A DNA stretch of 64,000 bases from JACVRW01 sp963812915 (GTDB taxonomy: Bacteria > Actinomycetota > Thermoleophilia > Solirubrobacterales > Thermoleophilaceae), in contig CAWEXB010000001.1 in assembly GCA_963812915.1 (NCBI GenBank), positions 242,648 through 306,647 of the forward strand, in the 5' to 3' direction. Made by a program: the position numbers and the translations under genes. This document shows, piece by piece, positions 8,616 through 17,468 of the stretch (position 1 is the stretch's first letter; each line of letters starts with the position of its first letter). The notes below the pieces were generated by a model. It saw only the letters and a list, made by a program, of their open reading frames with translations, did no database searches and was not told where the DNA came from.

Positions 8616-9542
8616 ATGCAGACGTTCAAGCCGAGTAAGCGACTCGGGCTCGTCCTGCACCCGCGCAGCGACCCGACGCCGGTGGTCGAGAGGCTCACGA
8701 GCTGGGCGCGGTCGCACGACAGACAGGTGATCGTCGACGCCCGGGACGCCGCGCGCGTACCCGACGGCGTAGAACCGGTGAGCCAGGCTCAGCTGGTCGA
8801 CCAGGCCGACGCGCTGATCAGCCTCGGCGGCGACGGCACGATGCTCGGCGCGCTGCGACTCGTCGCTGGGCGGCCCGTCCCCATCCTCGGCGTGAACCTC
8901 GGAGACCGCGGCTTCCTGGTCGAGGTCCAGCCGCCCGAGCTGGACGCCGCGCTCGACCGGCTCGACACGGGCGACTACACAATCGAGGAACACAGCGCGG
9001 CGGTGCTGACATATGGATCCGAGGAGTCGGTCGCGTTCAACGACATCGCCCTGGCCAGCGTGCCCGGCGAGGGAGCGGTACAGGCGGCGCTGACGATGAA
9101 CGGTCGCGCGGGTGGGCGGTACCGCTGCGACGCCCTTGTCATTGCCACCCCGATCGGCTCTACGGCCTATTCGTACGCGGCGGGAGGGCCGTTCGTGTCG
9201 CCGATGCTCGACGCCGTGGTCATCAGCCCGGTGGCGCCGATATCCGGCATCTCCCGCGCGGCCGTGATCTCGGCCGCCGAGCCGATCGCGTTGGCGCTGC
9301 TGGAAGGCAGCGGCCAACCGGCGCTCCAGGTGGACGGCACGATCATGCGACGGATGCAGCCCGGCGATGCGATCGAAGTTCGCCTGCGACCGCGGGCGGG
9401 CCTAGTGGTGCGGCTGGACCCAGACCGCTACGAGCGGCGCAGCGGGATCAAGCTCAGCCTGCTCGACCTGCCCTTCCTGCCCGAAGAGGTGCGCGACGTG
9501 CTCCCCGGAGGCGACCCCGTGGCGCTGGCCCTGGATAACTAG
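8616..9542 (+). CDS. nadK: NAD kinase
   Basis: 308 residues. The diagnostic GGDGTML (ALISLGGDGTMLGALRLV) and the conserved NDIALASVPG and ATPIGSTAYSYAAGGPFVSP segments are present, covering the catalytic Asp, NAD-binding Asn/Asp and substrate-loop regions. NAD kinase makes NADP from NAD and ATP in the cytoplasm. The length is normal for the family. It is monocistronic, 68 bp after the RTX-like gene. Confidence 0.92.
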   Translation: MQTFKPSKRLGLVLHPRSDPTPVVERLTSWARSHDRQVIVDARDAARVPDGVEPVSQAQLVDQADALISLGGDGTMLGALRLVAGRPVPILGVNLGDRGFLVEVQPPELDAALDRLDTGDYTIEEHSAAVLTYGSEESVAFNDIALASVPGEGAVQAALTMNGRAGGRYRCDALVIATPIGSTAYSYAAGGPFVSPMLDAVVISPVAPISGISRAAVISAAEPIALALLEGSGQPALQVDGTIMRRMQPGDAIEVRLRPRAGLVVRLDPDRYERRSGIKLSLLDLPFLPEEVRDVLPGGDPVALALDN

Positions 9543-9650
9543 CCAGCCGACCCTTGCGACGGCCGCGGGCACCGATCGCGGCACGTCTTCGAGCTGCGGT
9601 CGGTAGGTTCCCGCTTCGCGACGGCGGTCCGGCTCGAACGAGGAGGAGCC

Positions 9651-11477
9651 ATGCGGGTGACGATTCTGCGTCTTGTTCTGCTCTTGGTCGCGCTCTTGTT
9701 GAGTACGAGCACCGGCATCGCGAGCGCCGCGCCGTTGGCGCCCGCGCTGGGCCCGAACGTGACCATCTTCGATCCGAGCATGCCGGTCAGCGAGATCCAG
9801 GCAACCGTCGACGCGATTCACGCCCGGCAGGTCGACGACGAGATGGGCACGAATCGCCACCTGCTCCTGTTCGAGCCGGGTGTCTACGGCAGTGCGAGCG
9901 AACCGCTGCAGATGAAGGTGGGCTACTACACCGAGGTCGCGGGCCTCGGTGCCTCGCCGGCCGACGTGACGATCAACGGCAAGATCGAGGTGTACAACCG
10001 CTGCCTGGAAGGTGGGGGCACGAGCAACTGTCACGCCCTCGTCAACTTCTGGCGCACGTTGTCCAACCTGTCGCTGAACATCAACGCCCTCGGGCAGGAC
10101 GGCTGTCGCGCGTCTGCGAACTTCTGGGCCGTCTCGCAGGCCGTTTCCATGCGCCGTCTCTCGATCGCCGGCGGCACCCTCTCGCTCATGGACTACTGCA
10201 CGGCGGGTCCGCAGTTCGCCAGCGGCGGGTTCATCGCCGACTCCAAGCTGCCGTCGGTCATCAACGGCTCGCAACAGCAGTGGCTGACCCGCAACAGCGA
10301 GATCGGGGGTTGGTCGAACGCCGTGTGGAACCAGGTCTTCGCGGGGGTCGTGGGGGCGCCGGACGAAGCTGGTTTCCCGAACCCGCCCTACACCACCCTC
10401 GGCACGACGCCCGTCAGCCGCGAGAAGCCGTACCTGTTCGTCGATGAGCAGGGCAACTACCGCGTCCGCGTGCCTTCGGCGCAGACCAACACGAGCGGCG
10501 TGTCTTGGGCCGACGGCATGACTCCGGGACGGACGCTCCCGCTCCGCGACTTCTTCGTCGCGAGGCCGTCGGACCCGGTGAAGGTCATCAGCAACGCGCT
10601 GGCCCGCGGCATGAATCTGCTGCTGGCCCCGGGTGTCTACGACGTGGCGACCAGCATCTCCGTCAAGCGCGCCAACGCGGTCGTGCTCGGCTTGGGGCAC
10701 GCGACGCTCACCGCCGTCGACGGCGCGGTCCCGCTGACGGTCGCCGACGTTCCCGGCGTCATCATCGCGGGAGTCACGATCGACGCGGGCAGCGTCAAGT
10801 CGCCGGTTCTCCTGCAGGTCGGCAAGCGGAAGGGCAACACCGGCTCCAAGAAGAGCAATCCGACCAACCCGACCACGCTGTCGGACGTGTACTTCCGCGT
10901 CGGCGGGCCGCACATCGGCAAGACCGACATCGCGCTCGAGGTCAACAGCGACCACGTCTTGATCGACCAGACCTGGGTGTGGAGGGGCGACCACGGCGTC
11001 GAGGGCCTCTCCGATAGTGAACGCTGGAACACCAACGTCGGTCGCACCGGCGTCGTCGTCAACGGTGACGATGTGACGGCGACCGGTCTCTTCGTCGAGC
11101 ACTTCCAGCAGTACAACACCGTCTGGAACGGCGAGCGCGGCGTGACGATCCTGTACCAGAACGAGCTGCCGTACGACCCTCCGAGCCAGGCCGACTGGAT
11201 GAACGACGGCGTCGAGGGCTGGGCCGGCTACAAGGTCGGGGCCCACGTGAAGACGCACAGGCTCTACGGGGGCGGTGTTTACGTCTTCAACCGGAACGAC
11301 CCATCGATCCACACCGAGAACGGCTTCGAGGTCCCCCAGACCCCCGGCGTCCAGCTGCACCACGTCATGACGGTCAACCTCGGCGCCGGCACCATCGACC
11401 ACGTGGTCAACGGAGTGGGTGGCCCGGCCGACGTGACCAGGATCGGTGCTCCTGTCTACATCACCGATTATCCGTGA
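9651..11477 (+). CDS. Exported right-handed beta-helix protein, GH55-like
   Basis: 608 residues, ATG with GAGGAGG eight bases upstream. Residues 1-27 are a signal peptide (LRLVLLLVALLLSTSTGIAS-A). Two pectate-lyase-like helix halves follow: residues 55-220 (LLLFEPGVYGSASEPLQMKV, GYYTEVAGLG) and 325-560 (LLLAPGVYDVATSISVKRAN, VVLGLGHATL, GVIIAGVTIDAG). The twin helix with conserved WRGDHG and NGERGVTILYQNELPYD resembles GH55 beta-1,3-glucanase relatives often annotated as adenylyl cyclase or coagulation-factor-like proteins in actinobacteria. An extracellular polysaccharide-active enzyme is likely; the exact substrate is inference. Confidence 0.7.
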   Translation: MRVTILRLVLLLVALLLSTSTGIASAAPLAPALGPNVTIFDPSMPVSEIQATVDAIHARQVDDEMGTNRHLLLFEPGVYGSASEPLQMKVGYYTEVAGLGASPADVTINGKIEVYNRCLEGGGTSNCHALVNFWRTLSNLSLNINALGQDGCRASANFWAVSQAVSMRRLSIAGGTLSLMDYCTAGPQFASGGFIADSKLPSVINGSQQQWLTRNSEIGGWSNAVWNQVFAGVVGAPDEAGFPNPPYTTLGTTPVSREKPYLFVDEQGNYRVRVPSAQTNTSGVSWADGMTPGRTLPLRDFFVARPSDPVKVISNALARGMNLLLAPGVYDVATSISVKRANAVVLGLGHATLTAVDGAVPLTVADVPGVIIAGVTIDAGSVKSPVLLQVGKRKGNTGSKKSNPTNPTTLSDVYFRVGGPHIGKTDIALEVNSDHVLIDQTWVWRGDHGVEGLSDSERWNTNVGRTGVVVNGDDVTATGLFVEHFQQYNTVWNGERGVTILYQNELPYDPPSQADWMNDGVEGWAGYKVGAHVKTHRLYGGGVYVFNRNDPSIHTENGFEVPQTPGVQLHHVMTVNLGAGTIDHVVNGVGGPADVTRIGAPVYITDYP

Positions 11478-11483
11478 TCCCAG

Positions 11484-12002
11484 TCAAGCGAGCTCTCGGA
11501 CGCGCCGGACGGTCACTTCGAGGTTGAGCTCTTCGAATTCGAGATGGGCGAGCAGGTTCTCGCGGAGAGCCTGCAGGGCGTCGACGACAGCCTGACGGGC
11601 CTCCCGCCCGTCGTGCTCCGTGAGGCGGTTGGCGGCGGTTTCGACGGCCTCGAGGTCGTCCGCGACGCGCCGGTGGTCGGCCTGGAGCCGGTCGATGACC
11701 GGGTTGATGGCGGGGTTGGTGTCGCGCAGCTCAGAGAAGAAGTCGGCGTCCTCCGCGTGGTGGTGGCTGTGCACAAAGCTGCAGTAGCGCAGGCAGTTGA
11801 CCTGCAGCCGCCAGAGCATGCTGTCGCGCTTGAGGTCGTCCAGCTGCCGGCGTAGGTCCTCGGCGTCGACGCCGTCGAGCGCTTGGACAGCGAGTGCCTG
11901 TATGAGCTCCAGGTTCCGGCGAATGGCGTCGTGGACGGCGAGCAGCATCGCGTAGATCGCGCGTCCTCGCGCCGTCTCGGGCGCCGCTTCGAAGCCCGTC
12001 AT
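11484..12002 (-). CDS. Hemerythrin-like HHE domain protein
   Basis: 172 residues. The start ATG 12002 overlaps the stop of the upstream 43-codon ORF as ATGA, which supports the choice. It is an all-helical HHE-type four-helix bundle: AVHDAIRRNLELI, CSFVHSHHHAEDADFFSELR, RLQADHRRVADDLEAVE, LLAHLEFEELNLEVTVRR, with the His/Glu ligands of a di-iron site in place. Such domains bind O2 or react with oxidants. It is the last gene of the MarR-headed operon with YceI and FMN reductase genes, so an oxidative or electrophile stress role is reasonable. Confidence 0.85.
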   Translation of the reverse strand: MTGFEAAPETARGRAIYAMLLAVHDAIRRNLELIQALAVQALDGVDAEDLRRQLDDLKRDSMLWRLQVNCLRYCSFVHSHHHAEDADFFSELRDTNPAINPVIDRLQADHRRVADDLEAVETAANRLTEHDGREARQAVVDALQALRENLLAHLEFEELNLEVTVRRVRELA

Positions 12003-12130
12003 TCTCGGGCGACGGCCCGCGCCGTTGCCACACGCTCGCGGACCTGTGGGGCGACCTCTTCGATGACGGTTCGCAGCGCGTCCGGGGTCAGGAAGTAGCC
12101 GAACTCGATGTCGTGGCCGTAGTCGGGCAT
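11999..12130 (-). pseudogene. 43-codon relic of an LLM-class flavin/F420 oxidoreductase
   Basis: ATG 12130 to TGA 11999. The first 18 residues (MPDYGHDIEFGYFLTPDA) look like the N-terminus of LLM-class F420-dependent oxidoreductases, and the rest (LRTVIEEVAPQVRERVATAR) looks like the C-terminal helix of the same family. About 270 internal residues appear to have been removed in frame. The ORF is six bases after the YceI stop and overlaps the hemerythrin start by four bases, so it still couples translation across the operon. It could be a functional small protein, but I favour a deletion remnant. Confidence 0.5.
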
Positions 12131-12136
12131 CGCAGC

Positions 12137-12742
12137 TCAGCTCCCCTGCGCTGCCGGCATGTAGTAGTCGATCGCCCCGGTTCGCTCGAGGTCGTCGAGC
12201 AGGATCGCTTCGACGTCGAGGCTGAGGTCGATCTCGTTGCTCACGACCACGCCGCCGAGGGGCAGCTCGTCCTGCCAGGAGACGCCGAAGTCGTGGCGGT
12301 CGATCCTGGCGGTGGCCTCGAAGCCGATCCGGCGCATCTCGCCCTTGTTCTCGTCGCCGTCCCACCACGGTGTCTTCCACTCGCCGATGTAGGCGATGTC
12401 GAGCGGGACGCTGCGCGTCACGCCGCGGATCGTCAAGTCGACCACTCCCTTGAAGGCGCTGTCGGCGGTGCGCTCACTGAAGCGGCCGCGGAAGGAGATC
12501 TTGGGGTGGTTCTCGACGTCGAAGAAGTCGGCGCTGCGCAGGTGCTCGTCGCGAGCGGGCTCGCCGGTCCAGATGCCGGTCGCGTCGATCTCGCCCTCGA
12601 AGGTCGCGTCGAGGCAGCGGTCCCACTCGAGCTCGAGTCGCCCGTGGATGTCCTTGAACAGACCGCGCACCCACGTGACCATCATGTGGCGGGCGCGGAA
12701 CTCGGCCTCCGTGTGCCCCGGCTCGAACATCCAGGTCGCCAT
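12137..12742 (-). CDS. YceI-family lipocalin-like protein
   Basis: 201 residues, starting immediately after the FMN reductase stop (TGAATG). YceI features: FEPGHTEAEFRARHMMVTWV at the start, RSADFFDVENHPKISFRGRF, a VDLTIRGVTRSVPLDI strand and RHDFGVSWQDELP near the end. YceI proteins form an extended beta-barrel that binds isoprenoid-like lipids. No signal peptide is seen, so it is probably cytoplasmic. It is paralogous to the YceI gene at 13351-13884 in the same operon. Confidence 0.9.
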   Translation of the reverse strand: MATWMFEPGHTEAEFRARHMMVTWVRGLFKDIHGRLELEWDRCLDATFEGEIDATGIWTGEPARDEHLRSADFFDVENHPKISFRGRFSERTADSAFKGVVDLTIRGVTRSVPLDIAYIGEWKTPWWDGDENKGEMRRIGFEATARIDRHDFGVSWQDELPLGGVVVSNEIDLSLDVEAILLDDLERTGAIDYYMPAAQGS

Positions 12743-13351
12743 TCAGACCACCGCTTCCAAGACGCGCATGCGCGGCGGTGGCGACCCGAGCAACGGGCGA
12801 GCCGCGTGCGCGTCCGCGAGCTCCCCGATTAGCACTCCCACCGAGTCGCGCAGGGCCTCCTGGTGCGTCGGGTCCGTCGGGTGTCCGTCTGCGTCGAGGT
12901 GCTCGTGAGCGTGCCCCATGGCCAGCTCGACCTCGGCCACCCGCGCGCCGGTCGCGCCCAGCACCTTGCGCAGCTCGGCCTGGGCCCACACGGCGCCGAA
13001 CATTCCAGTGCTCGCGCCGATCACGGCGACAGGCTTGTTGCGAAGCGGGCTGTTGGCCGGCGGCCGTGATACCCAGTCGATGGCGTTCTTGAGCACGCCG
13101 GGGATCGATGAGTTGTATTCGGGGGTGGCGAAGAGCACCGCGTCCGCGTCGGCGATCGCCTGGCGAAGTGCGGTGACGGCGGCGGGACCGTCACCGACGT
13201 CATCGTCCTCGTCGTAGGGCGGGATCGCCTTGAGGGTTTCGAAGACCTCGAAGGCCACTCCCTGCTCCTCGACCAGTTCCCCCGCGGCGCGCAGCAGCGC
13301 CGTGTTGTGTGAGTCGCGGCGCAGGCTGCCGCTGATGCCGAGCATCCGCAC
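12743..13351 (-). CDS. NADPH-dependent FMN reductase
   Basis: 202 residues from GTG 13351, whose first base overlaps the previous stop (TAGTG), with AAGGAG five bases before it. The resulting start MRMLGISGSLRRDSHN is the classic beginning of this family; ATG 13345 is the alternative. Other signatures are LFATPEYNSSIPGVLKNAIDW and KPVAVIGASTGMFG, the FMN phosphate and isoalloxazine loops. It reduces FMN or quinone/azo-type substrates with NADPH in the cytoplasm. Flanked on both sides by YceI genes under MarR boxes, it is probably part of an electrophile or quinone stress response. Confidence 0.9.
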   Translation of the reverse strand: MRMLGISGSLRRDSHNTALLRAAGELVEEQGVAFEVFETLKAIPPYDEDDDVGDGPAAVTALRQAIADADAVLFATPEYNSSIPGVLKNAIDWVSRPPANSPLRNKPVAVIGASTGMFGAVWAQAELRKVLGATGARVAEVELAMGHAHEHLDADGHPTDPTHQEALRDSVGVLIGELADAHAARPLLGSPPPRMRVLEAVV

Positions 13352-13884
13352 TACGACTCCTTGGCCAGCTGCAGGTCGACTCGGATGGTGACCTCGTTGG
13401 CCAGCGCCGGCTCTCCGCCAGGGAGCGGGTTGTTCCAGTTGAGGCCGAACCTCGTTCGGTCGACGGTTGTCTCGAGTTGAAGGCCGAAGCGCTCGCCGCC
13501 GTAGGGGTCCAGGGCCGGATCGCTGACGTGGCCGGTGATCTCGACCGCCTCGGTGTGTCCCTTCAGCGTCAACTCCCCCGCGATGGTCACCTCGTCGCCC
13601 GAGCGGCTGATCTCGCGCGCCTCGAAGCTCAGCTGCGGAAAGCGCTCGGCGTCGAAGAACTCCGGGCTCTGCAGGTGAGCTGTGAGGTTGGGATCCTTTA
13701 CGTGGACGCTGCCGACCTCGGCCGTGCCGCGCAGGACGCCGTCGCCGAGGCGTGCGTCGAAGTCGGAGAAGGTGCCCTGGAAGGTTCCCGCCATGTAGGG
13801 GACGGCAAAGCCGACGGTGGAGTGAATGGTGTCGGCGCTCCAGGTGCCGGTCGGCAGTGCTCGCTGTGTGGTCTGGCTGCTCAT
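13351..13884 (-). CDS. YceI-family lipocalin-like protein, first gene of the operon
   Basis: 177 residues, ATG with GAGGAGG upstream. Typical YceI sequence: GTWSADTIHSTVGFAVPYMA, QSPEFFDAERFPQLSFEARE, ELTLKGHTEAVEITGH and RTRFGLNWNNPLPGGEPALA. No signal peptide. Its promoter region (13885-14040) contains two TTGA-N4-TCAA boxes, so it is the first gene of a MarR-regulated unit. Confidence 0.92.
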   Translation of the reverse strand: MSSQTTQRALPTGTWSADTIHSTVGFAVPYMAGTFQGTFSDFDARLGDGVLRGTAEVGSVHVKDPNLTAHLQSPEFFDAERFPQLSFEAREISRSGDEVTIAGELTLKGHTEAVEITGHVSDPALDPYGGERFGLQLETTVDRTRFGLNWNNPLPGGEPALANEVTIRVDLQLAKES

Positions 13885-13917
13885 CGCCCATCCTCCTCGG
13901 GTGGTGTCACAGAAAAG

Positions 13918-13962
13918 GTTGATGCCTCAACGATCTTAGCGAAGAAAGCTTGAGATATCAAC
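13918..13962. promoter_or_regulatory. Two MarR-type operator boxes of the YceI operon
   Basis: GTTGATGCCTCAAC (13918-13931) and CTTGAGATATCAAC (13949-13962) share TTGA-N4-TCAA; their centres are 31 bp apart, three helical turns. A related box lies before the marR gene at 14530. Confidence 0.7.
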
Positions 13963-14040
13963 CTTCTACTCCTCAACTAATGACGGCGGCGGCCCGGGGC
14001 CTCGCGCGCTGCACCGCGGCGAGGCGATGGGCGGATGCGC

Positions 14041-14520
14041 TCAGCCGCAGCTGTCGCCGGCGGGGTCGACGCCCGGCAGCCGATTGAGCAGGGCTGCCAG
14101 CTGCGCCAGCTCGCCCTCGTCGAACGGGCCGCCGAGGAGCTCGCGGATCTGCCGCGTGTGGGACTTCGACGCCGCCCGCAGCTTGTCGCGCCCGGCCTTG
14201 GTGAGGACCGCGTAGCTGACGCGGCGATCGCTCGCACACTGCTCGCGAGCGACCAACCCGTCGCGCTCGAGGCCGTCGAGCAGGCGGGTCACGCCCCCGG
14301 CGGTCAGCAGAAGCCCGTTGGCCAGGTCGACGCGCCGCATGCGAGAGTCGGGCGCCCTGGCGAGACTCAGAAGAGCCTCGTACTCGCTCAGGTTCAGGCG
14401 ATGATCGGCGCTCAGCTGGGTGCTCAGCCGGCGGGTCACCGCGGCGTTGGCGCGGACCAGCTGTACGAACGCATCGATCGCAGTTGAGGTCTTGGGTGTT
14501 GTGGTCGAAGGCACGGCCAA
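14041..14520 (-). CDS. MarR-family transcriptional regulator
   Basis: 159 residues if translation starts at TTG 14520; GTG 14514 is equally possible and neither has a good ribosome site. It has a winged helix: LNLSEYEALLSLARAPDSRM, RRVDLANGLLLTAGGVTRLL, DGLERDGLVAREQCASDRR, then the wing and dimer helix. It is encoded upstream of and in the same direction as the YceI operon, and the same TTG-N6-CAA box occurs at both promoters, so it very probably represses itself and that operon. The ligand is unknown. Confidence 0.9.
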   Translation of the reverse strand: MAVPSTTTPKTSTAIDAFVQLVRANAAVTRRLSTQLSADHRLNLSEYEALLSLARAPDSRMRRVDLANGLLLTAGGVTRLLDGLERDGLVAREQCASDRRVSYAVLTKAGRDKLRAASKSHTRQIRELLGGPFDEGELAQLAALLNRLPGVDPAGDSCG

Positions 14521-14529
14521 GGAAATTTG

Positions 14530-14547
14530 CTTGCGCCCTCAAGTATA
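14530..14547 (-). promoter_or_regulatory. marR promoter with overlapping operator
   Basis: On the minus strand a -10-like TATACT (14547-14542) overlaps the box CTTGCGCCCTCAAG (14530-14543), related to the two boxes of the YceI operon. Binding here would block RNA polymerase. Confidence 0.55.
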
Positions 14548-14663
14548 CGCGCGCGGGCGTCCCGGGCGGCCTCGAGGCACCCGGAGGCGCATGGACCGGG
14601 TCGGACCGCAACCACGCTCATCGCCGACACATCCGGGCGGAGGTACCGGCATAGACTTGCCTC

Positions 14664-17468
14664 ATGCGGCAAGCGGCATTCCCCGGGCTGATCGCCCGCG
14701 GGCGAGATGCCGAACTGGCCATCCTCGGTAGCCAGCTCGATCGGGTTCGCTCCGGCGTTGGCGCGGTCCTCCTGATGGAGGGCGGCGCCGGAATGGGCAA
14801 GAGCCGGCTGCTCGAAGAGGGCGCGAGGATCGCTGGGCGCATGGCGTTCAGGGTCGGCTCCGGCGCCGCCGAGCCAGGCGAAGGCATCGTGGAGCTGGCT
14901 TCGCTGATGGAAGCGCTTTTCGGTGGGGACCCGCCGCTCCTCGACCGGAGCGCCCTGCGAGATCTGCACGCACTGCCCGAGCAGCGCTATTGGCTGCTGC
15001 AGGACCTTCAGGCTCTGCTCGAGCGCGCCGCGCTCCGGGGCCCGATGCTCGTCTGCCTCGATGACCAACACTGGGCCGACAGCGGGACCGCAGCGGCGTT
15101 GCGCGCGCTTCCGTCGCGGCTCAGCGCGCTTCCCATCGGCTGGATGATCGCGTTTCGCCCAGAGCAGGGGTCAGGCCGGCTCTTGAGCGCGATTGAGTAT
15201 CTCGAACGGGACGGGGCCGAGAAGATCGAGCTGGGCCCGCTTGATGAGACGGCGGTCCTGCAGGTCGCGGTCGACACCTTGGAGGCAGAGCCCGACGACG
15301 CTCTGCGCGCGCTGATGAGCGGTGCGCATGGCAGCCCGTTCCTGCTGACTGAGCTCCTCGCAGGGCTCCGCGATGAAGAGCTGGTGCTGATCGACGAGGG
15401 ACAAGCCGAGCTGACCGAGGCGCGGCTCCCGCGTCGGGTGCGCGACAGCATGCGAGAGCGGCTGAGGGGAATGTCGGAGTCCGCACGCGAAGCGGCGATC
15501 GTGGCGGCCTCGCTGGGGCGAGCCTTCTCGCTGGACGAGCTCGCGAGGATGCTCGACCGGCCGCCGTCGGCTCTGCTGCCTCCGATCGAGGAGCTGATCG
15601 AATCCGGCGTGCTGATCGAGAGTGACGAGCGGTTCGCGTTCGGGCACGACATCACGCGAGACGCGGTGCGTGCCAGCGTGCCGGTGTCCGCGCGGCGCGC
15701 GCTCGATCGCCAGGCGGCCGACGTGCTGTTAGCGGCCGGAGCTACCCCGGTCGAGGTCGCTACACAGCTCGCGGCGAGCGCCGAAGCGGGTGATGAGGTT
15801 GCGATCGCCACATTGCTGAAGGCTTCCGAAGCTCTGTCGGCGTCGGATCCCGGAGCTGCCGCGGACTTGAGCCGGCGGGGGCTCGAGCTTGCCCCGAGCA
15901 GGCACCCGTTGCGCGGGCCGCTCGCGACTCAAACCGCTGTGTTGCTACACGAGGCCGCTCGAGTCGAGGAGGCGAGAGCGTTCGCGGATACCACTCTGCG
16001 CGAGGCGCTTCCAGCCGAGCAGGAGGCGGAGGTCCTTCTCAGCATCGCCGGGATGTTCGGGCTCTCGCCTGACGTGCGCGTCGCCGCGGACCGGCAAGCG
16101 CTCGCATTGCCCGACCTGCCAGGCGCCCTTCGAGCGCGACACCTCGCGTGCTTGGTCCACAACCTCACGGTGGGCGGCCGATCGGAGGAGGGGCGCGAGA
16201 ACCTTCCAGAGGCTAAGACAGCAATCGACAGCAGTGGCGACGCGGACGCCGCCTTCATGCTCGATCTCGCTGAATCTGGACTCGAGGCGACAGCCGGAAG
16301 GTTCGTGCCCGCACTCGAGTTGGCCGACGCTTCGTCCCGATCCGGCTCCGCCAAGCATGACTACGCGCGCGAGCGCCTCACGCAGGAGTGGCGCTGCGAG
16401 ATCATGGTGATGCTCGACCGTGTCGAGGAATCGCTCGAGTTGACCGCCGACGGCCTCGCCGCAGCGCAGCGCGACCTACAGGGCTGGGCGCTGCACATCT
16501 TCGAGACTTGGCGCGGCAGGCTGCTCTTCCAAACGGGAAGACTTGAGGATGCCGCCGCGATCCTGGAGGGGCAGCTCAGCCCGGAGCAGGAAGAGGGCCA
16601 CCAGAGCGTTCTCGATGCGGCCGGAGTGGTCGCCTTGGGACGCATAGCGCTCCACCTGGGTGACCGTCGCCGTCAGCAGAGTACGGCCGAGCTTGCCCGA
16701 ATGATGCTCGAGCAAAGCCCGCCGAGCTTTCGCCGCAATGCCGTGTGGCTACTCGCGCTGCAGTCGATGGCGGAGGGCGATGCGGCCGGCGCGCGAGCCT
16801 GGCTCTGCGCGCTCGGCGAGGAGGAGCGCAAATCGGTCGTGCCGTCGTTTCCCCCGGACGGCACCGACGAGCCGCACCTCGTCCGGATCGCCATCGCGGC
16901 CGAGGACGATGAATTGGCAGCGAGCGCGGTCGCGTCAGCCGAGCGCCGCTCAGAACTGAATCCCGGCGTGCGTACCGCCGCCGCCACCGCAGCGCACGCG
17001 CGCGGCTTGCTCGACGAGAGCGAGCAGGAACTCGCGCGCGCCGTTGAGCTCTTCGAGGCTGGCCCCCGACCCCTTGCGCTGGCATCCGCGCTCGAAGACC
17101 TGGGGGCTGCGCGGATCAGGCGTGGTGCCACCGAGGACGGGGTCGGGGTGCTCGACCGGGGGCTGACTCTCTACAGCGACGCCGGAGCTGCTTGGGACGC
17201 CAGCCGGGTTCGTAGCCGCCTGCGTGCGCAGGGGGTGCGCCGCCGCTTGGTCAGTGTCCCGGATCGCCCGGAATCGGGCTGGGATGCGATGACCGATTCA
17301 GAGCTCGGCGTCGCTCGGCTGGTGGCTCAGGGTCTCACCAATCGGGAGGTGGCCGAGAAGTTGTTCGTTTCGCCCCACACCGTGAATAGTCATCTACGTC
17401 AGATCTTCGCCAAGCTCAACATCAACTCTCGCGTCGAGCTGACGCGCCTTTCCGTCAATCACGACTGA
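14664..17468 (+). CDS. Large AAA-ATPase LuxR-family (LAL) regulator
   Basis: 934 residues. Residues 10-60 have LIARGRDAELAIL and Walker A GGAGMGKSRLLEEG, and Walker B is MLVCLDDQHWAD near residue 130. A middle TPR-like helical region of about 600 residues follows. The C-terminus is a LuxR/GerE HTH: ELGVARLVAQGLTNREVAEK, FVSPHTVNSHLRQIFAK. LAL regulators are ATP- and inducer-dependent activators. It is convergent with the hydrolase operon at 17459-19922 (10-bp overlap at the ends), which is a candidate target but no shared box is visible. Confidence 0.92.
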   Translation: MRQAAFPGLIARGRDAELAILGSQLDRVRSGVGAVLLMEGGAGMGKSRLLEEGARIAGRMAFRVGSGAAEPGEGIVELASLMEALFGGDPPLLDRSALRDLHALPEQRYWLLQDLQALLERAALRGPMLVCLDDQHWADSGTAAALRALPSRLSALPIGWMIAFRPEQGSGRLLSAIEYLERDGAEKIELGPLDETAVLQVAVDTLEAEPDDALRALMSGAHGSPFLLTELLAGLRDEELVLIDEGQAELTEARLPRRVRDSMRERLRGMSESAREAAIVAASLGRAFSLDELARMLDRPPSALLPPIEELIESGVLIESDERFAFGHDITRDAVRASVPVSARRALDRQAADVLLAAGATPVEVATQLAASAEAGDEVAIATLLKASEALSASDPGAAADLSRRGLELAPSRHPLRGPLATQTAVLLHEAARVEEARAFADTTLREALPAEQEAEVLLSIAGMFGLSPDVRVAADRQALALPDLPGALRARHLACLVHNLTVGGRSEEGRENLPEAKTAIDSSGDADAAFMLDLAESGLEATAGRFVPALELADASSRSGSAKHDYARERLTQEWRCEIMVMLDRVEESLELTADGLAAAQRDLQGWALHIFETWRGRLLFQTGRLEDAAAILEGQLSPEQEEGHQSVLDAAGVVALGRIALHLGDRRRQQSTAELARMMLEQSPPSFRRNAVWLLALQSMAEGDAAGARAWLCALGEEERKSVVPSFPPDGTDEPHLVRIAIAAEDDELAASAVASAERRSELNPGVRTAAATAAHARGLLDESEQELARAVELFEAGPRPLALASALEDLGAARIRRGATEDGVGVLDRGLTLYSDAGAAWDASRVRSRLRAQGVRRRLVSVPDRPESGWDAMTDSELGVARLVAQGLTNREVAEKLFVSPHTVNSHLRQIFAKLNINSRVELTRLSVNHD

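Noticed and set aside
9402..11402. 666-codon minus-strand open frame
   Set aside because: Antisense to the NAD kinase end and the beta-helix gene; composition is Val/Asp/Arg-rich without a fold, as GC-rich shadows are.
12003..12380. Longer start for the hemerythrin gene up to 12380
   Set aside because: The extension is antisense-frame of YceI with Arg-rich sequence; the ATGA overlap at 12002 is the better start.
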